The translations under genes were made by a program, and so were the position numbers. A model generated the notes under the pieces. That model worked only from the letters and a program-made list of their open reading frames with translations, was not told the origin of the DNA and did no database searches. A stretch of 64,000 bases of DNA from Phallus indusiatus (lineage: Eukaryota; Basidiomycota; Agaricomycetes; Phallales; Phallaceae): assembly GCA_027605045.1 (NCBI GenBank), contig JAQFWX010000037.1, positions 310,001-374,000 of the forward strand, in the 5' to 3' direction. Of this stretch, positions 46,146-58,500 are shown in pieces (positions within the stretch are counted from its first letter, which is position 1; each line of letters opens with the position of its first letter).

Positions 46146-46851
46146 ATGCGAAGGTACAATTACAAGTTAATGTTAATCTAGTCTCAGCGCCCGTCACATG
46201 ACACCCCTGGCCACACTGCACAGTGCACAGCAACAATGAGGAACTCGACTGGGAGCAGGACAACAAATCATAATCAACGTGAAACTCTCAGTCACCGTTA
46301 CCAAACTTCCAATGTCTATGTCATAGCTCCTATTTAGCTTCAATTTGGAAGTAGCTCCGACCACGAAGCCGGTACTTCCATTCTTTTCAAATTCGAGCCT
46401 AGACCACTGGTCACCAACACACACCGGATTCCGAACTCGAGGGACTGCAATAAAGTTTAAGGCGAGGATGGATCCAAAAATGGAAGATCCGTCGTTTCCC
46501 TCAGAAGCTAGGTGGACGAAAAGAACATAAGCTTGGGATACTTCGATGTAAACGCGTGGGTGGCAGAATCAAGGCAATCTTACGAATAGGAGGCTATGGA
46601 TGGTGAAAAAAAGTTCATAAGTGTTGATCAATTCGCCCTCACGGCTCAAACACGGTTTAGGAATGCTAGAGTGAAAAGAATCGGACATGAGAAAAACAGT
46701 ATGTACAAAATTTCAAATTTAGCGATGAAGTGTGAGTTGATTATTTAAATTTAATCCGCTCCCTTTTCTTTAAAAACTTGATTTGGGATTGGGAAAACCA
46801 GCGCGAGCATTGCGTTTCACAATCATGATGACCATAATATATTCGTCTGAT
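46146..46851. other. Spacer within the inverted duplication
   Basis: From about 46225 this region is the reverse complement of the 3' flank of monooxygenase 2 (31158-31850), with scattered substitutions and small indels. No gene. Confidence 0.6.
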
Positions 46852-49510
46852 TTATCCGTTGTACGCCGTGGTGTACAGGCCTTCCTCCTTGGCTTTGATT
46901 ACTGAACAACATTTAGTTTACATATCAAGCATGACAAATTGAAAGCTTACGCAGCGCAACATGCATCGAATAAAAGCGGCACAGCGCAAGATTACCTATA
47001 TTTCAAAGTATTTCATTAGAATAATCGATAGTAAGTATTAGCCGAGATGTACCGTACCCATGGTAACATGAACGTTAGGCAGTCCACATTCAGTATATAG
47101 TCCTTGCATCTCCCCTTCGTTCGTTAAACCCCAAATCGATTTCATTTTGTCAACCAAAGCATCAGGGAAAATTGTTCTTGCGCTATCATTTGCATTTCCG
47201 AACCTAATTAGGACAGATTAAGAGAATTTTCGATGATGGGTGTTACAGTGCATCAACTTACCCAGTGGCGCATACGATAATATCTGCATCTAAACTGGAG
47301 CCGTCCTCAAATACAACACCATTCTCAACAATTTTAGCCACACTGCCGTGTTTCAGTTTAATTTTTCCATCAATAACCAACTGACACGCTCCAACGTCTA
47401 CAACATCGGTACATTGGCTCAATTCAAAAAGGGAGAACAAATATCCAAGCTTACCAATATAGTAACCCCTTCCCTTCTCCCAAACCATAGTAATGAATCC
47501 GGAGTCATCAGGTCCATCGTGACGTTTGAACCCTACTTTGTCAAGACCTTCACGGAGTTCCCTGATTTCAAGCTATAATTCTTGATATTTATCTATCGAT
47601 GCACTGAACTTACTTATCCACTTCTCTAACCAAAGGTATAAGTCTCTGGTGTGTTTTTTTCATCAAGAGAGAAGGGAATGAGGCATTGATGAGGTCGCAG
47701 GATTCAACCGGGAGTCCCTGCTCAGAGTACAACGCTAAAGAAATCAGAGATCAGTCCAATCCAATCAAGTAAAGTAACTTGAATTAATTACATCCGGCGA
47801 GAATTGGTAATGCTTTAGTCGCTGAAAGTATGCATGTCGAAGATCGTTGAACCTGAAATATATCATCGAGTCAACTCTGACCAGCATTCACTAGTAGACT
47901 TCGTTTACCATCGTAACGTCAACGCCGCGATGTACACAGTCCTGACATATATCATGGGCTGGGAAGAACGTAAGACGATGAGTATAAATATAGACATTGG
48001 CGACTCACCGGATGTACATGCCCCGATTACAACGACTTTCTTCCCCTTAAAGTCTGTAGCTCGTTTGTAGTCAACTGAATGTATAATCTTGCCTTTAAAC
48101 GTGTCCTTGAGAAATAACATTTCATTAGACATCTTTACACTAAGTAAACGGAGAACATATATTTACCATTCCGGGAAATCGGGGCATATTCGGGATACCA
48201 CCCAAAAATCCAAAAGCCAAAACAACATATTTGACACGGAACACGCGTTTTGATCCGTCGCCTTTCAGAACAGTGACTACCCATTTGTCCTTCGCATCGT
48301 CCCGTTCGATGGACGTGACTTCACTTGAGGTCCAGACGTTGAGATCTAAGATTTGAGCATACGCTTCGAACCAATCCCCAAGCTTGTTATTTCTTTTCTG
48401 TAAATAACGCTTTGCGAAAGAGTGGAGGAATATCATACCTTCTTTCCAGCCGGAAATATAGGCCATGTTTTAGGGAAGCTGTAAATATGTAAATGCAATC
48501 AAGATGGCGGTTTGTCAGGCTCTAGTAATATATGGACTAACGGGAGATATGGCGTCTGACCATACCCTATACACTGCTTAGCACAAACTGAAGGTACTAA
48601 CGATGAAATAAATAGCAACACGCACAAACAGGATCATGAAGGCAAAGCGTATCATAACGATCTCTCCAGTTATCTCCAACACGAGCGTTTCTCTCAACAA
48701 TAAGCGAAGTCATTCCTTGACCGTATTTCAATCTAGCACCAGTTTCAATTCCGGCGTGACCCGCGCCGACAATAATGACTTGAGGATCTTGATCTTCGAA
48801 ACTCATCTCCTTTGCGCGAGTTTCCGCCCACGCGCCGTTGTTAAGTGTAGAATCCCGACGTAGACCGGTTAAGGGAGGGAAATTCTTGAGTTCGTCCAGA
48901 TTGGTAAAGACAGTGTGAAGCTTCCATCCGCCGTTTGGTGTGGGGACGAGACGGAAGATACCCGAACATAGACCAACGGAGGTTTCGAAATCGAAAAAGG
49001 CTTGGATTACTATCATATCGGGAGTAGGTTGGAGCATTAAAGCCGGTTTGGAGGGATCGGTTGATAATCTGATATTGCTGATTCGAGTCTGCTCGAGTCG
49101 AGCGTTCAAGAGCTTTCGGATATCGTCATGTCCAACGATTGTTCGGAGATCCCAGGTGAGCGCAAGCAGATCTCTCCATATTCCATCTTTAAGAAACAGA
49201 GAAACGATGAAGTCGACTTTGTTCGATGTCAAAGCTTCAAAAAAAGGAGGCGACCATTCGGCGAGAACCTTTGAAACATCGATATCTGTGGGTGGATTAG
49301 TAACTCCCAATTTTTCAAGAGTAGGGAGAACAATCCGTTCTTCTAAGGATTCAGAGGACATTGAGTAGGATGACGATTCAAAGATATGGTATGGGCTACA
49401 GGCCAAGTTAGAGAAAGCTTTAATCTCTCTGGATCGCCCGTTCTCTCCTTCGCTATATAGTCAGTGAGGCCGGCATGACTTTTCTTTTTTTACGAAGGTA
49501 GACCGGTCAC
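46225..49510 (-). repeat. Right arm of the 3.3-kb inverted duplication
   Basis: Reverse-complement partner of 28520-31850, carrying monooxygenase 3 with the same exon-intron layout, promoter TATA box and 3' flank. The arms are separated by about 14.4 kb of single-copy genes. Confidence 0.85.
46852..49361 (-). CDS. Flavin-containing monooxygenase-like protein 3
   Basis: Minus-strand paralogue of gene 2, read from MSSESLEER at 49361 to TAA at 46854-46852. The large first exon (49361 to about 48626) holds the NTF2-like module, VIIVGAGHAGIETG (FAD) and VERNARVGDNWRDRY. Later exons carry WTSSEVTSIERDDAKDKWVV, FKGKIIHSVDYK (FMO signature), VVVIGACTSG (NADPH) and the segment ending DIIVCATG. No disruption was found on reading. 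About 20 of the first 118 residues differ from gene 2, and gene 1 is more distant. TATATAG at 49453-49459 is placed as in gene 2. The copies may have diverged in substrate or regulation. Confidence 0.85.
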
Positions 49511-50414
49511 CGTAACACCCCTATAAATTTTTTGGACAAGAATGAAACTTTGACCCTAATACTGATTCTTTTTCGGACAAATTTGGGAAATTTCGAAATT
49601 TTTACAGTAGACATTTCAGGGTCTGTGGGGCAGGAGTAATGCTGGGCCTTGCTGGGGTTGAGTTTAGGTTCGCTAGATGAAGTCCTTTGAGTGTTAAATC
49701 CGAAGTACTAAGATAGAACGGCATTTGATGCCCGCTCACTTTGTCTTCGTTACGCGTTCTAAACTGTCCAACCTTCTTCTAAATCATTGACATTGTGCAG
49801 TAAACCACGTGTCTTTTAGTAACTAGTTGCTTTTTGAGCCCGTCTGACCAAAATTTCAAGGTCTGGAAGGCAAAAAACTGGGTAAAACTCGTTTTCCCAA
49901 AGGCCGCAATGAGAATTTGGACAAGTTTTGTGTGCAAGCCGTAGGCAGCAAATCTCTAAATCTCCATAATTTCATTCCTCCAAAGATGATCCGAAAAAAA
50001 TCCGGCCTTTTATACGTATTAGTAGCGATCCTGTATACATGAGGCCGCGCACCATCCTTATAAGCATTTGTGCAAGTGGATAAAGGTGGATAAGCTATCA
50101 TATGAGCTGTAGGCTAAAGTCCCTGACAGATCCACGCCGTATCGGATAGTGCACGTGGGTGCGATAAAACTTGAAATAATCCAAATCGGATTCCGATAAC
50201 AGAAGCACCATGGAACTTCAATCAAAAAAGGGAAACTTCACACTTCGCCAAAGAAAATGTCAAGGATTAAAAATTATTAGTATTAAGTATTCTAGTAAGC
50301 TAATTAATAAAATCTATGAGATACATATCACTTGCGGTGGTTAAAATCTATTGGATACAAAGGAAACGGATAAAGGAGAAAAGATATCTATGAAGGTCGA
50401 AGAAACGGAGTGAC
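49362..50414. other. Intergenic between monooxygenase 3 and the chitinase
   Basis: To about 49510 this is the monooxygenase promoter, shared with gene 2. The remaining 0.9 kb shows no gene, RNA or repeat. Confidence 0.4.
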
Positions 50415-51540
50415 TTAGACAGGGAAGGTAGATCCTCTGACATTGGAGATCCAGCTCGAGTCAGCGTGAGGATATTGCCAAACCATAACACCTCCGTTCC
50501 ATCCTTGCTTGGAGCCCTGGTCGACACATTGGGCCAAAGTCTGCGTGTCGAGGAAACCGGTGCTGGCGTCGCCGGACTGGGCCGGTTTGCCCAAAACGAT
50601 CTTGTCAAGGTCAACACCGGCCTTGGACATCTCGAAGATAGAAGATCCTGGAAACTCAGGGGCGCTGTTCAGCAAGCCATCGCAGGTCGTGTAGGCGGTG
50701 CCCTCTGTAGATGATGGGTGAGACTGCGAACACGCGTGGACAAAAGAGGCAAGATAAAACTTACGGTTGTAGAACTGGACATTGTAGAAATCGATGAGGG
50801 AACCGACCTGCTTGTGAACTTCGAGGTATGGAGCGCCGAGAGAAGGCGAGAACCTAAGTGGCGAGACATGAGGACGAGTCAGTGTATGTGATAGAATGAA
50901 CTTACCATGGAGCAACAGGGGCATGAGTAATAAGGAACTGACCGGCGGGCAAGTTGTCTCGCAAGGCTTTGGTGAATGAAGAAAGCCAGTTGACGGCAGT
51001 GCCAGCACTGATAGCGCCAAAGTCCTCGTAGTCAACGTCGATGCCATCGAGGCCGTTGCTCTTGACGAAGTTGGCCATGGTCTGAGCCAGCTGAGTAGGG
51101 TCCTGACCGCTCGTGGTGGGGGTGTCAGTGGAACCGAACGCAGAAACCATGAGTTTGATTCCGGCAGCGTTGTAGGCAGACTTGATAGAGGAACGCTGGG
51201 AATCGGAAAGGGAAGACCAAGCTTGAGCCTGGTCAGCGGGACCGTTGCTGAGCAAGAAGGCTAAGTTGCTAAATGAAAGCGTATAAGAGATATGGGACAA
51301 AAATCAAAGATAACAAAATAAGACGTACACAACGTTGTATCCCTTGAAGGTAGATGGATCCGGAGGACCGGACTGTCCGGAGACAAAGTCATCCCAGTAA
51401 GCAACGAAACGAGGAGATGAGCCATTGGTGTCAGCTCGCTTAGCAGGGATGGCAGTGGCGCTAACGCCAGAGCTGAGTTTGGAAAGAGTGACAAGGGTGA
51501 CAAGACCCAAAACGGAAGAGAGAGTGTAAGAGAACTTCAT
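50415..51540 (-). CDS. Secreted GH18 chitinase
   Basis: 317 residues from four exons: 51540-51329, 51268-50906, 50853-50765, 50704-50415. A signal peptide is clear (MKFSYTLSSVLGLVTLVTLS). It is followed by a possible KR processing site. The catalytic GH18 motif is DGIDVDYED near residue 150, with Glu as the proton donor. SAFGSTDTP and YNVQFYNQG are the other conserved barrel strands; the latter contributes the Tyr that stabilises the substrate N-acetyl group. The enzyme would cleave chitin outside the plasma membrane, in wall remodelling or nutrition. It has no chitin-binding module. It is divergent to the complex I gene. Confidence 0.92.
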
Positions 51541-52537
51541 GATTTCTGCAGGGTTATCAAAAAGAGAGATGAGAATGGGGAAAAAAACGCCATGAATTGC
51601 CCCCCTTTTATATTCTTCAGCAATGTCCCAAATGCGCGGAGAAGTGAGGTTTTTTCAAGTCGACGAGCGAATTTTGTTTCGGTATTTTCGCTCGATCAGA
51701 CGCAATTTTTGCCATTTGACGCTCAAGTGGTCGTGGATCGTAAGTTATCCAAGTTACCGGACGACCTTCACACTGAATGCCGACGCGCCGAGACAGAGTC
51801 GGTTCCGATCCACGGTTAACTGACACTGCAGCTGAAATGAATTCTCAGATATTCAGCACAGGTTTTAGAGGATTCGAGACCTGTGTGATAAGGAGAAGAA
51901 CTCTGTCTAACTCAGAATATGAACTTTGAAGGACCGTAGTACCGTATAAGTTGAAGATACGTTGAGTTTGCCTTGTTACTACTACTTCTCCATCTCGGTG
52001 AACTCGTGGCTACTTGCGCAGTCAATGGAATATTAACAATGTAAAATTTTATTCGCTAGAGCAAGTGATTCATGTCATTTTAGAGGTTCTAGACTGTCGT
52101 AAAGCAAAGATGATTTAACTCGAGGGTTCAAAGAGAATATGAGCGCGGAATTCGTATTCCATGGTGAAGTTGGTGGTATGTCCGCGGAGCTTCCAAAGTT
52201 CTAGAAACATGTTCTACAAGGTCGTCAGAAGATCTAGTTTGGAACCGAAGGGGGACTACCTTGTCTCGTGGTATATCGGACTAACTAACTCCGCGGAGGC
52301 CATCCAGCAGCTCAACTTACTCAACACTATTCCTGTCTTGAAATCAGCCCCCCATTTTCACAGATTGGCAGCGGAAAGGTAAACATTTTATAGACACAGG
52401 TCCCACTTTGTCCTGGAAACGGAAAGCAGCGAGTAGACCAAGTCACATAATGTGACTTCGTCTCGGAACGGCAGTCCAGCTGCTGACATAATCACCGATA
52501 CTCACCACTTGAACATCTTTGGACAACGTCGGTTTCA
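51541..52537. other. Divergent promoter region, chitinase / complex I
   Basis: 1 kb between two start codons. The frame at 52161-52382 has no homology I recognise and no intron support, so I treat it as chance. No repeats. Confidence 0.4.
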
Positions 52538-55228
52538 AATGTTGCGCGTTATTCGCGCTCCCGCAGGCCATCGAATATCACCTCTATGCAAATACACTAG
52601 TAAGGATTGATATTAAAAAATTTAGTCTTGTTTATAACTATTGAAATCAGGTTTACGAACCTTCACCTCATCGTCTTCCAGACATGCCGATATTACCCTT
52701 ACAGTGGACGGAAAAGAAGTGACCGTTCCTCAAGGCACGCATATTCTCTTCATTGATACAGAGTATATTTTAATGGTTTAATAATAGGCTCAGCTTTGAT
52801 TCAAGCCTGTGAGGCCGCGGGTGTTACAATTCCAAGGTTGTTATACAACTTCTTTTTCCAGCTAATTCTTTATTAACAAGATCGATTATAGATTTTGTTA
52901 TCATGATAGGTACTTTACTACCTTTGGGGTTTTGATTTTTTACGCATTTTTATTAGGTTGGCTATTGCAGGTAACTGTCGGTATGTTGTTGTAGCCTTTA
53001 TGAACCAATACTCTTCAAGTAACTGTCTTTCAGAATGTGCTTGGTCGAAGTTGAGCGAGCACCGAAACCAGTGGCTTCCTGTGCTATGCCTGCCGCTCCG
53101 GGTTCCAAAGTTTTTACAAACACTCCTAAGGTTCATGAAGCACGGTATGACGCTCTCCGCTACGAAAATTTGTTCAGTCCTTACACCCGTTTAGGGAAGG
53201 TGTTATGGAATTCTTACTTGCAAATCATCCCCTTGATTGTCCTATTTGTGACCAAGGTGGAGAATGTGATCTTCAAGACCAAGCAATGGCATATGGCGCA
53301 GATCGTACACGGTTCCATGAAATCGCAGGCAAGCGTGCCGTCGAAAACAAGGACTTTGGTCCTCTTGTCAAGACAAGCATGAACAGATGTATCCAATGTA
53401 CGCGGTGTGTACGGTTCGCCAACGAGGTAGCAGGCGTAGAGGAATTGGGCACGACAGGTCGTGGCAATGACATGCAGATTGGCACGTACGTTGAAAAGGT
53501 TATGGATTCGGAATTGTCCGGAAACGTCGTTGACTTATGTCCCGTGGGTGCATTAACATCAAAACCATATGCGTTCCATGCTCGTCCATGGGAGCTCAAG
53601 AACACGGAATCTATCGATGTCATGGATGCCCTCGGTTCCAATATCCGTATTGACTCTAGAGGTGTAGAAGTGATGCGAATTCAGCCTCGAACCAACGACG
53701 ACGTCAATGAAGAATGGATTAGTGATAAGACTCGATACGCGTACGATGGATTGAAGTTCCAACGACTAACTGTTCCTTTACTCCGCCGTGGCGGCCGCTT
53801 TGAGACCATATCTTGGGAAGATGCATTGTCAGCTATTGCCGATGGTCTTGCTGCGTCAGGCGCCAAGGGCGACGAGATTAAAGCTATCGCAGGACATTTC
53901 GCCGATACCGAATCTCTCGTTGCTTTGAAAGACCTCGTGAATGCGCTCGGTTCCGACAACCTTGCTTTAGATCAACCTGGAGGGGATGCACCACCAATTC
54001 ACGGCGTTGATATTCGTTCAAATTATCTCTTTAACTCTTCTATCGCTGGTTTGGACAAAGCCGACGCTATCCTTATCGTTGGTAGCAACCCGAGACACGA
54101 GGCTGCTGTTCTGAACTCTCGAATCCGCAAGTCATGGCTGCACACCAAACTCGAAGTTGGTTGGATCGGTGAACGAGCCGATCCCGCATACGGCTACGAA
54201 TTCCTTGGAGAAGATCTCAAAGCTGTAACGGACTTTGTCGCAGGAAAGGGAGCTTTTGCTGCTAAATTCAAGCAAGCCCAACACCCGTTGATAATTATTG
54301 GAGCTGCTATCTCGGAACACCCGGATGGTTCGGCTGTCTATAGTGCCCTAGCGAAATACGTCGAGAATAATAAAGACAGGTTCATTACTCCCGACTGGAA
54401 TGGATTCAACACACTCCAAAAGGTATTTCGTCGCTTTTTTTTTCATGTAGAAAACTCTCAACTCAATTTTTGTAGGTTGCTTCGAGAGCGGCTGCGTATG
54501 ATATTGGATTTGTTCCATCTAAGAAAGCCTCAACTGTCAAGCCTAAATTCATATATCTCTTAAACGCCGACGAAATTCAACCCTCTTCAATTCCAAAAGA
54601 TGCTTTTGTTGTTTATCAAGGACATCATGGTGACATTGGTGCATCTTTGGCTGATGTCGTGCTCCCTGCGGCGGCGTATACGGAGAAATCCTCGATATGG
54701 GTTAATACCGAAGGTCGCTCGCAATTGTCCCGTGCAGCTGTATCGATACCTGGTGCCGCTCGAGAAGACTGGAAAATCATTCGGTAAGAACTTCTTTTGT
54801 TGGAGTCCAAGGGCAGGTTTTATGTATGTCAAACTAGAGCGCTTTCGGAAGTCTTGAAGACACCGTTACCTTACGATGATGTTTTGAGCCTTCGTGATCG
54901 ATTATGGGATGTTTCTCCAACACTCGTTCACTATGATGTCAGAGAGCCGGTATCGACCGATATTGCATTAGCGGGTCTTAAACAGTTGGTGTCCAAAGTT
55001 AACCTAAAGGCTTCGGGACAACCATTCAAGAAACCCATCACCAACTTTTATCAAACTGATCCCATATCACGAGCGTAAGTTTATTGGATATCTGAAATTC
55101 AACGTTCTTACACAAATTTGCCTATCTATAGATCTGTCACTATGGCGCAATGTACAAAAGCGTTTGTTAAAGGAGAGAACTTTGGGTTATCAAGTTCGGA
55201 GAAAGCACCCCAAGCTAGCTTTGCGTAG
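52538..55228 (+). CDS. NDUFS1: NADH:ubiquinone oxidoreductase 75-kDa subunit (complex I)
   Basis: 738 residues from ten exons: 52538-52598, 52651-52734, 52788-52836, 52892-52909, 52957-52980, 53034-53144, 53195-54422, 54476-54783, 54838-55074, 55132-55228. The start [14 protein letters not shown] is an Arg-rich mitochondrial presequence. The 2Fe-2S domain has FCYHD, NCRMC and SCAMP. The next cluster motif is [14 protein letters not shown], then [10 protein letters not shown] with DLCPVGALT for the 4Fe-4S clusters. A molybdopterin-oxidoreductase-like domain follows ([20 protein letters not shown]). The protein sits in the matrix arm of complex I and passes electrons from NADH to ubiquinone. 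Intron 2 seems to start with GC. The 3' end converges on the Ste6-like gene. Confidence 0.95.
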
Positions 55229-55570
55229 ATTTTTGAAGTTGTAGATTTAAATACTTAGTTTTTTTCTTTTGGCACGGATAATCAAAGGTGCATTCATCAT
55301 ACCAATTTCACTTTTAGTTTCACACTCTTTTCTTGGTGTAAAAAGAGGTTTATTTTTGAAGTCGAAAATGTTCATACACCAGAATACAAGTAAATGAATG
55401 AATGGTATGCGATTATGACATGCAGACAAGTGAGACAAATGCTATGGTGTACAATGCTTTTTTCTAGGAGTAGGAGATAAAGATAGATGTTAAGGAACGA
55501 ATTATGGATGCGTTGAGAATGAGCGTCAAGTAGTAAAATCATAAAGAAGAAATAAGATAGAATGAGAGAA
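55229..55570. other. Convergent 3' region, complex I / ABC transporter
   Basis: 342 bp of A/T-rich 3' flanks for two genes that face each other. No further feature was seen. Confidence 0.4.
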
Positions 55571-58500
55571 TTAAGCGTCCCCTGACCATTCACCAGCATT
55601 AGCAAGCTGGAAGAAATGACCTCGTCGCTCCATCAAAGAATTATAGGAGCCTTCTTCAACAATAGCTCCATCATGAACGACCAGAATTCGATCGCACGTC
55701 CTCATCATCTCCAACTTGTGCGTAATCAAGACAGTCGTTCTGTTAAGCTTGACTCGCTGGATCGTGTCCATCACTGCTTGCTGGTTGGCTGCGTCCAAAG
55801 CGGAGGTACATTCATCGAGAATGAGAATGTTACACGGTCGTACCAGCGCGCGTGCGATTTGAATACGCTGGGCTTGACCACCGGACACCAGAGACGCGTT
55901 TTCACCCATAGACGTGTTGTAGTCCTTGGGAAGTTCCATAATGAACTTGTGAACGTTTGCGGCTTTTGCAGCTCGGCGAACCTGGGAAGCCGGGAATTCA
56001 GAAGCTCCATAAGCAATATTGTCGTAGATACTGGCATCGAAGAAGTGGGGTTGTTGGCTGACGACTGAGACATTTTCCCGGAGCCATGTAACTTCGGTAT
56101 CTTGTAAACGAGTCTTTCCTAGAGTGATGGAGCCCTGCGATGGTTCGTATAATCGTTGAAGGAGATGTGCGATGGTTGATTTTCCGGATCCAGAAGCGCC
56201 AACGAAAGCAACTGACTCGCCTTCCTTGAGTTGGAACGAAACGTTTTTCAGGACTGGAACCTCGGGTCGTTGCGGGTACGCGAAGGTGACATTGTTGAAT
56301 GCGACGCGGCCAGTGATTGTTGGACAAAGTGAGCCCTTCGATTCTTCTGTATCAGTGCCGATACTCCAGATCCTCATCAAATCGTGCGCAGCTTGAGTAC
56401 ATCTGGCGATACGGTCAACTGTAAAGATGGCGTTAGGTCAGGGAGGGAGAAGTCGAGGAAGCAAAAGAACTTACTGAAGACCATCATTTGCGCTGCGATT
56501 GAAACACTGAATATGAGAAGATCGAGAACTTCGACCATTCGAAGGTAGGTATATGTTCCTCTGGCGACCAGTACTGCGCCGATAATAAACAATAAAGCTA
56601 ATTCACATAATCAGACAATGATCGTAATAATAAAATACGGGGACTGTTACCTTCAGACAGATAGATCATAGCATTCGTAACGCCAAATGCAGTCCCTTCC
56701 ACGAAGGCACCTTTCACACCGGTGAGCAATGCTTCCGAGAGAGCCGCATCGTATTGGCGAGTGAATACACTTTGCATAGACATTGAACGGATACTGCGTA
56801 TATGCAAGATCATCTAAAAAGACGGTGAGACGCGCAGTTGAGAAGCTGTGGCACTGAGACATACCTCGTAATAAAGCTTTGAGACCTCTTCGCGTGCACG
56901 CTTGCTCCTGAATTGGAATTTGGAGCTGAGTCGCGTTTGCAGCGAAATGGCACCAGCGAATACCGGAGCAATAGCAAGACCAACCAACGTCAATTGCCAT
57001 CCCCAAACCAACGCCCAGATGAGACCTAACATGAGCATTGAAGTCACGACGACAAACATGCTGAGACATATCGAAAGAAGACGTTTAGCGTCGTCGGCAT
57101 CCTTAGCGAGAATGTTGAGCAGACGAGCTGGACTATTCGCTGGATTGTCAAACCATGATTTGTCTTGTTTGAGAACGCGAAGATAAGCTTCCTTGCGAAG
57201 CTTCGTCATCCAACGCACAGCAGCTAATTCCATGAGAATCGACTTGAGTCCAGCGAAAATACCATCGGCAGCGGCAACGGCCAATGTGATAAAAGCATAC
57301 TTGACGATTGTGCTTTCTGACCTGCCGCCAGCCGAAACTTGGAAGTATAATCGTGCCAAAAGGAAAGAAAACAAGGGTGTCATCGCGCCACTGACTACGC
57401 AAGCGAGCAAGCCTACAAAGAATAGTGGCTTATTCGGGATAGTGGGATAAACCCTTCGTAAGACTTGAATTACTGATATAGGAGCCTCGGTGGAAGCCAC
57501 CTCGACCTTGACGTCTTGAGATGCATCAACTAATTGGGTCCTCATCTCCAGGGTCTGGCTTCGGTTTCGGTTGTTACGGCGTTTGATGGCTTCCAAACCA
57601 CTTGAGCGAACAGCGTCCTTTTCGACTTCGAAATCCATGTCGTCGACGGCGATCACGGTGCTGGAGGTATCAGATGAACGTTTGGGGAGGAATACATCGA
57701 TAGACGAGGATACAGATGGCGATAAAGGTGACTGGAAGCTGTAGCGGTTGTTGAAGTGAAAGGCTTTGGGGGGCATGGATATCGGGGAAATAGTGGCAGA
57801 ATGTCTACGTAAATCGGGTATAATTTCGAACGAACTGTCTGAAACTTTCCGCTGTCTAGGTGGAGGCGAGATTACGCTTTGTTGAGGACAGAAAAGCTCT
57901 CGAGTACGTGACACATCGTTGACAGCATCATACATCCACGCCGCCGCTGGTCGAAGAGTAAACCCGACGCTCTGCGGTCTGCTGGCAAGGAAGGCCTCTG
58001 GCGTGCCTTCGCGTACCGAATGGGTATCCAAAAATTGATTAACGTCGGCATCATCATCCGTAACGTCGATTTGTTTTTCGGGGAAGCCATTGTCCATTTG
58101 GGTTCTAACCATCGCGTTGAAGTCACCCTCGGTATTGGCTTCGAGATCAGCGCGGAATCCCTGTTCGACTACGGCGCCGTCTTTGAGGAAATATACGAAG
58201 TCGGAAGGAGAGATCTGAGACAGGTCGTGGGTGATAACAATGGTAGTCTTGTTCTTGCGCCAAGCCTTGATGGCTTCAAAGACAAGAAGACGAGAAGTAA
58301 CATCAAGAGCGGAAGTTGCTTCATCTAAATATCTTGTTTGAGTACGTGACTTTTAAAATCATTGAAGGGAATACACACCTAAAATAAGTACGTCGGGGTT
58401 CCGAATCCAAGCTCTTGCAATGGCAAGTCTTTGTCGTTGTCCACCAGACAGACTCGCCCCACCGGTGCCGAGCAAAGTGTCATAACCGTCAGGAAGGTCT

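Noticed and set aside
52161..52382. 73-codon frame upstream of the complex I gene
   Set aside because: No recognisable domain, no splice support, promoter location.
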